Of a DNA stretch of 64,000 nucleotides, positions 57,633-64,000 are shown piece by piece (position 1 is the stretch's first letter; each line of letters starts with the position of its first letter). The position numbers and the translations under genes are program-made. The notes beneath the pieces are model-generated. The model was not told the origin of the DNA, made no database searches, and was given only the letters and a program-made list of their open reading frames with translations. The stretch covers positions 18,698,809 to 18,762,808 of the forward strand of contig NC_085046.1 in NCBI RefSeq assembly GCF_963662255.1. The letters are read 5' to 3'. This stretch comes from Cinclus cinclus (Eukaryota > Chordata > Aves > Passeriformes > Cinclidae).

Positions 57633-57765
57633 CCCCCAAATAAAAACCATACCAAACCCCAAAAAACCCAACTCTTCTTTCAAAAAAATACCAACAAACA
57701 AAACCAAACCAAACAAAAAACCCCAACCAGACAAACAAAACCAAAAAACAACAATAAAAAAATAA
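57633..57765. repeat. A/C-rich low-complexity tract
   Basis: About 130 bases of mostly A and C (accaaaccccaaaaaaccc, ccaaccagacaaacaaaacc) with one short T-rich break. Confidence 0.88.
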
Positions 57766-58777
57766 GTTAAAATTTTGCTAGCTGTTACCACTGGTAAATG
57801 ACTTTTTTTTTGGTCTAAACTAGTTCGTTATTTTCATAAGATGCAATTATGTCTACATTTCATATGGAAAGCTGAATGGTTCATGTTGTGTTCATAAGGA
57901 GTCCTTGGCAAAATCTCCACATTCATTGTAGACTGTAAAATTTAGCAAAAATGACTACAGAGAAACAACGCGGCACAAAATATCTGGCTTATCTAGTTCA
58001 TGCAGCTCTTGGGCACAACTCTCTACTGGATCTATGCCCTTTAATCTTATGCATAGTCAGTCAAATGTTTTCTGAATGGGATGCCAGAAGAGAAAGTACT
58101 CAGCTGATTTTTGATACCTTAATAAAAGTTGGCAGGATTTACCAAAGTTCTCCCTGCTTTTCCTTCCTCTTACTGCTGATGAAGAAAGGAATTTAAGATA
58201 CCAATTTTGCAGATTAGTCCTCAGAAGGGTACTGTCACTACTCAGTTGCATATTTTGAATATTTCATCTTGACTTTTCACTGCTACTGATCTGCTTCTGC
58301 TCAGAGATAAATTTTCCCTTTACTGTCAGTTCTCACCACATCACAATTCAAAGTCTTTTTTCTCCCATCCTCCTTAATCTGAGCAGTTCTTTCCTGAGGC
58401 ACTTGCACTGGTCTTTGCAATCAAGTCCTTTCTGTTTTCTCTAGACTGCACAATTCCAATACTTCGTGTCTCTCCCGATTAAACAGGCTTTCTGTTTGCC
58501 AGGTTGGAATTCGCTTCTGCAACTGACTCTCTGCAGGAATTTTAATAGTTTTTCTGAATATAATTGCTTAATTTTAACTATTTATTTCTAACTGAGGGAT
58601 CTTTTGTGGGAAGATTAGGGCAAAGGATTCTATACCTAAAAGAGCAAATCTTGATTTTAACAATAATCTGTGTTGTGCAGCTTGCGTACTTCACAGAATT
58701 TTTGGCAGTATCATAAAGACCCCACAAAAAGGATTCTGCAGTACCACAGAGATATGGAATTACTGGTAAGAGTTCAG

Positions 58778-59158
58778 TGAAGGACACTCCAGTGAGGACA
58801 TTCCAGCAAAGATGATTAAGGGTATGTTTAGCCTAGAGAGCACAGAGTGCATTTCATCAAGGTATATAAACATCTGAAGGGAGGGTGCAAAAAACAAAGG
58901 AGCCAGGCTCTTCTCATTGGTGCCCAGTGACAGGACAAGGGGCTGTGGGCCCAAACTGAAGCACACAAGCTCTTGTATTTCTGAACATCAGAAAGCAATA
59001 TTTTGCTGTAAGGGTGACTCTGCAGTGGTTGCCCAGAGACATTGTGGACTATTCATCCACGGAGATATTCACTGTTGCCACTGCTGTAGGCAGCTGGGAA
59101 AGGGGATGGAATCGATGACCTCTAGAGGTCCCTTCCGACCTCAATGTCTGTATCCTGT
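58778..59158 (+). mobile_element. CR1 LINE 3' fragment
   Basis: Landmarks in order are caaagatgattaagggt, cagtgacaggacaagggg, ggttgcccagagacattgtg, and the terminal gacctctagaggtcccttcc plus gacctcaatg. The octamer end is decayed (tctgtatcctgtgac). Internal deletions are visible compared with the copy at 929-1400, so this is probably another subfamily. It lies antisense to PLXDC2. Confidence 0.9.
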
Positions 59159-60889
59159 GACACTTTTAGCTGTAAAAATAACCTTCTCTATGACAGACTG
59201 AAGGCAAATGCTCGCAAGGCTGTTATATGTATATTTTGGGGCATATCCATTAATTTTAAGACTAATAAGAAAAGAGCTTTTTCTGCCTCAAAAAGCATGA
59301 ATGAACATTTAAAGAATTCCTTTTCCAACCTCAGCAGTGTAAGGAGATGAAACTGATATACTAAGAAACAGAATATTTAATGAGGATCAAAGTCATTAAA
59401 ACAATAGCAGACCTGCTAAACTGGTCCAGTCATGGTCCTTTGTGTTTATTGCCTGGCTACTTAAGTTGTTATCACGTGCTCCCATGGAGCAAAACAATTT
59501 GATTCTTAAATTGAACTCCTGGAGTCACTATAGTTATAGAATAGGGCAGTCTTACAGGATGAAGTTAGAGTTATCCTTGAAAAAAATTAAGCAACTGGCT
59601 GAATTAGACAAAATAGCTGCAGTTTGCAGATAACTATATTGTTTTCATACTGTTTCAAACTTTACCTGGAGGTGAGGCAGTGCTTAGATCAGACCACAAC
59701 TCTTGTATTGATTTTCTGCTGTGTTACTATGGAAACTTCTCCCACAAAAAATGCACATTGCGTTACAAATTTATACCGAGAATGTTCAATTTGTTGATGG
59801 GTTAAAGGAGGAACCAAATCTAAATGCTCCTTCATTTTAATCATCTAGTTAATTGATAATAGTGTGCTGAGTCCTAGTCAGTAATTTTTCTTATGGCTAT
59901 TTTATTTTCTCAACCTTCTTGCACGGTTGAGAAGTTTTCCATGGACATCAATCACCTCCTACAAATGGGATTCTTCTACTCAATGTCTCCTTAAAGTTTC
60001 TTCCACTCACTCATTACAGAGGCAGCCTTTTATTTGTTTCTTCTTCAGATTTATTGCTGTGAAACTACTGGTGTATAACCTGCTTAAGTGTTGTGATACA
60101 AAATGGTTTTATAGGCCAGTGCTTTTAAATAATTTCTTTTCTCGATGAGGTGAAAGGAGAAATGCTTCATGCATGTTTGCTTTCATGAAGTCAGGGAAGA
60201 AGTCAGGCTTTGGATCTTTACATAGCAAGGACCAGTCGACATGTGCTCAGAATAAATGTACCAAATGGCAGAAGTTTGGTTTCTTTTTAGGTAAGTCAGA
60301 ACAAATCACCTGAAAATTCCTGTGTTTATGAAAACAGCTTAATTCAGCTGTCCTCAGCTCTGATATTTCATCCAGGGATCATATAACATCTGATTAAGAT
60401 GAAAACAATTGGTTAAGCCAATAACAGGAAGATGACTTTAACAGTTAAAGAAGTTCCTGCCTATAGAAATTAGGTGGAACAAAGGGCAACAGGAATGTAA
60501 TAGATCCTTGTCTCCCATGACCATCATCTGACTTGCTTCACTGAATCTACAAGGGCTTCTACCTTCTGACTACAGCTGAACCAGAAGGTCGGATGAATAT
60601 TTATGAAGCAGGGACGCCTACAGGCAGCACAAGGTTTGTTGGATTCTTTGAAAAATTCTTTCCCACATACCATTGAAACTCACATACTAGTGAGTTTTCC
60701 TTGGTCCCTATTTTAAGTAAATTCTGTGTACTAGCTCCCTAATATTACTGGAAAAGTTAGAGCTTAAGTACATAATTGTAAAATTTATTGCAAATCATAT
60801 TGGTGTCAGTATCAGCCCACCTAGATTATATACTTTAAATACACCAAAAGAATAATTGTTTTAGGCAAGACTAATTTATTATTTCCCTG

Positions 60890-60955
60890 CTTGGAACATA
60901 TGGTTGGATGCAGTGATCTCTGAAGGTCTTTCTCTATCTGATATGCTCAAAATTT
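60890..60955 (+). mobile_element. Possible CR1 3' end remnant
   Basis: The stretch ggttggatgcagtgatctct followed by gaaggtctttctctatctga resembles the last 60 bases of CR1 (gatctctgaaggtcttttcc in recognised copies). It is short and diverged, without a clear octamer end, so the call is tentative. Confidence 0.45.
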
Positions 60956-62233
60956 CTCTGCTTATTTGTATGGTTGTCCTATGCACAGTTCACAATCAGC
61001 AGTCCAGCTCTATGTTTTTTTCCTGAAGCATACCATAACAGAATGTCTCCACCATCTAGCAGCTTTCAGACTCAGTTAATGATGAGACACAATAAGAGGA
61101 TGAGGCTAAACTGCATCACATATTGATTCCTACTCTTGCCAAAGTCAATAGTGGCTCTCCTAAAGATTTTGAGGGCACAATGTGGAGTTTCAGCTATAAG
61201 GTAGTTTCAACCTCTGTTTTAAAGTTTGAGAATATGCTGAAATATAGGCAGTGGCTCCTGAGTGGGAGCATTCTTACATAGAAACAATATACAGAACAGG
61301 CCAAAGTAACAGCAAGAAGACAACAAAGTGAAGAGAGACAGGAAGAGACAAATCAGGTTGAAGGTGTGAACTATTAATGGGATAAGATGTTTAGAGATTA
61401 ATGGAATAAGACCAAGAATGTATTCATTGATTCATCTTTATGAAATTAAAATTTATGTGAAAAAATAAAAGATAAAAAGCAACTAGAAGCCAGAAATACC
61501 CAGGTTTAAATTCAAAAGAGAAAACAGTTTTTGAAAAGCTGATGAATTGATCACTGCTTTTGCTCCTCCTTTCAGACAACAAAACCAACTTGACACTCAT
61601 GATCATGCAGAAGAAAATCTACAAGCAATTTCATCAAAGAACACAGACTCAAATGTGCAACTAAAATTCAGAATTATTGTTGGAAATGTCAGAGAAAACA
61701 AAATAATGTTTCAATAGAAAACTCTGAAAATTTTCATCATAGTTTTATGACTTGTAGCAATCTGGTAACATAACTTTTCTGCCTAGTCATACAGCAACCA
61801 TTATAAATCTCTTAAAAATGGGTTTATACCTCTGATCACCGTGGCTTTGGAGCAATTGCAACAAGAAATTTGCATTTTTCATAATCCTGATGTCACAAAT
61901 ATCTACAAGGATATGCACGTATATCAAGACACATTTCCTCATATTCCCAGAAATTATAGCATTGTGGTCTTTTTCCTTTTTCTTTCCCTCTGGCAAAAAT
62001 TAACCAGATAAATAAAATTATTTGTGAATTTTATCATGGTCACAGAAGGTCACATTTCAATACTGTGCTGATCCAGGAATTCCTGTAAGCTGTATCTGGA
62101 CACAGGCTAGCTGCCAGAATCAGCTATTGCCTCTTTCCACAAAGGATGGCCATTCAATATTAAAGCCAGGCAGACTTCTCAGGACACACTGAACCTACAC
62201 AGGACATTATCTTTAGAAAGAAAATGAACCTTC

Positions 62234-62278
62234 TTTGGGTTTTTTTTTGGTGTTTTGTTTTTTTTTTTTTTTTTTGGT
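62234..62278. repeat. T/G-rich and poly-T tract
   Basis: T runs broken by G, ending in a run of about 22 T with GGTACC after it. Confidence 0.88.
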
Positions 62279-62577
62279 ACCAACCCACAAGAGATCCTAG
62301 TTGAACTGGCTGAGGATTTCATACTGGCTTGCCCATTAGAATGAGGTTTCACCAAGTTAAAAAGTTAGGCAGATTTCTGTCATGCCAGGATTTATCTCAT
62401 TACTCCAAAATATGAGCCCAAAGAAGGCATGGTAATACTTATATGCACAGAAAGATGTGAGGACAAAAGATTTGTCTTTTGATTGATCTCTTGAGTCATA
62501 ACTAAAAATCGTATTCTTAAATGCACAGTCCCAGTTGGTTGGAAGCTAGGGATATAAGTTTAAAGGTAGTCTCCCTG

Positions 62578-62710
62578 CCTCAAAAAAACCCCAAAAACCC
62601 TACAATCCCCCTCACCCTGAAAAAAAACCCCAAACAAACAAAACCCAATAAAAAAATCCTCAAACACCCATCCAAAAAAACAAACAAAAAAACCCACAGA
62701 AAAAAAATTC
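62578..62710. repeat. A/C-rich low-complexity tract
   Basis: About 130 bases of A and C with rare T and G. The plus-strand open frame at 62521-62790 (KKNPKQTKPNKK-like) is a translation of this tract. Confidence 0.9.
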
Positions 62711-63059
62711 TGAAACACACTGAAGGAGTGACATTATATTATTTAAAGTCAAAATGTTATATAGCAATGCTAGTCTGTCCTAGAAAATAGTGATGAGATG
62801 ACAAGATCTCTGTAAACCTATTTAAAATGGGCTCTCCTTTCTTCTGCTCCTTACATAGCAGATTCTTCCAGCACACTGTTATCTTTTGAGCCCACCTGCT
62901 TCACATTGCTGTCCAATAAACACACTTTCAGTGCCTGCTGGCTTAAAGAACAAGTTGATTGCCTGCTGAACAGAATGTCATTCCACACTGTCCCTATTTT
63001 GTATTGAGATGACAAAGTTATTTTCCATAATATCACAATGCACAGGTTAATTGCTCAGA

Positions 63060-63200
63060 CACAACCACTGTTCTCCTCCAGAGCAGCTCCTCTGGTGTGG
63101 TGCAATTAATGGGCACGTTAATCAGACAGTAATGCATTAAAGTGCACCAATGAGCTGCCCACCAACACTGTGCTGGTGCTTGCTCTGCAGTGGGCAGAGC
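63060..63200. promoter_or_regulatory. Possible conserved non-coding element with imperfect dyad
   Basis: TGGTGCA (63098-63104) and TGCACCA (63143-63149) frame a core with CAATTAATG, CGTTAATCAG and GCATTAAAG, three homeodomain-like sites in about 45 bases. It lies in the large 5' intron of PLXDC2. The function is inferred from site content alone. Confidence 0.27.
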
Positions 63201-64000
63201 TGCTGACTTGTCCAGGGGAGCCAAATTCCTGCTGAGGGCAATGATATGGCAGTGCTGGAGAACACACAGAAGTCGGTATGCACCCAGCAAAAAGACACCT
63301 ATGGAGCCTATAGAACCCTCTGACCTTCCAACTATCTGTCACAGACGGCATCATCAGTAGGGGAGAGCTCATTTTAGAAATTTGTTGAAGTTGGACCATG
63401 CCTTCGTAATGCTAGGCCTTTGGTAGCAAAAGACAGTAGCTCCAGGATTTTAAAGCTGGAGTCCAGTCCTTCCTTCTGAATCTAAACCATTGCACTAGTT
63501 TTTCTAAAACAGAAGAAGAAAAGAAACCAAACCTACTTTTGGATTGTGTAAAAGAAGAACTGATTTAATACAGCTGACAGTCTTCTAAGGTTGTTGGCTT
63601 TGCAAGACCAAGAAAAGTCTCTATTAGATAACAATTTCATGTGACCATGTCAACAAGACCACACCTCCCAAGCCTCTATGGAAGGGACTGAAGCTACAAT
63701 TCATCCTTAATATCAGTGATCCTCATCTAAAGGAGCAAGGCTGAAATGGCCTTTCTCATGGAACAGTTTTCTAGAAGATGCAAACAGCAGAGAATCTGAG
63801 TGACCCAAGAGGAACTGCAAGTTCATAATGGTGCTTATATTACATTTCACAAGAAAACATCCAGAAACAAAACTAGGAAAAACCTACATGACTATGGCAT
63901 CCTGATAATTTGACTACAAGGTAAAAATAAAAAATTGTATACATATCAGAAAAAAACCAGACATCTAAATGGGAGGGACTGAATAAAAAACATGCCTGAT

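Noticed and set aside
62521..62790. Plus-strand Lys/Pro/Asn-rich frame
   Set aside because: It is the translation of the A/C-rich tract at 62578-62710.

Overview
The window is ordinary vertebrate nuclear DNA, most probably from a bird and plausibly a songbird. The evidence is AT-rich single-copy sequence with few open frames, several CR1 LINE fragments in the form typical of birds, a retroviral LTR-like block that resembles a family I remember from passerine genomes, and short exons flanked by GT/AG splice sites. Nothing bacterial or plasmid-like is present, and no RNA gene or CRISPR array was seen.

One gene is supported. Five consecutive internal exons on the minus strand encode part of PLXDC2 (plexin domain containing 2, also called TEM7R), a type I membrane glycoprotein. 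In transcript order they are 41030-40908, 38096-37978, 29286-29187, 20280-20185 and 19282-19201. Their lengths are 123, 119, 100, 96 and 82 bp. They join in frame through all four junctions without a stop, giving about 173 residues of the extracellular region and the start of the PSI (plexin-semaphorin-integrin) cysteine domain. I found neither the exon before 41030 nor the exon after 19201, so at least 22.9 kb on the right and 19.2 kb on the left belong to introns that run out of the window.

Layout: 1-19200 is intron with three CR1 fragments; 19201-20280 holds two exons around a 902-bp intron; 20281-29186 is intron with an AAACC pentamer array and a purine-rich tract; 29187-29286 is an exon; 29287-37977 is intron with a minus-strand CR1 end set between A/C-rich tracts; 37978-41030 holds two exons and a double hairpin; 41031-64000 is intron with an LTR-like block, one good CR1 3' end and one doubtful one, and a few stretches that look like conserved non-coding DNA.

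I did not find a new biological system. The best non-coding leads are a compound inverted repeat at 40048-40106, a near-perfect 25-bp palindrome at 19859-19883, repeated A/C-rich one-strand-biased tracts, and several homeodomain-site-rich stretches that could be intronic enhancers. All product and family names rest on recognition by eye, without any database search.
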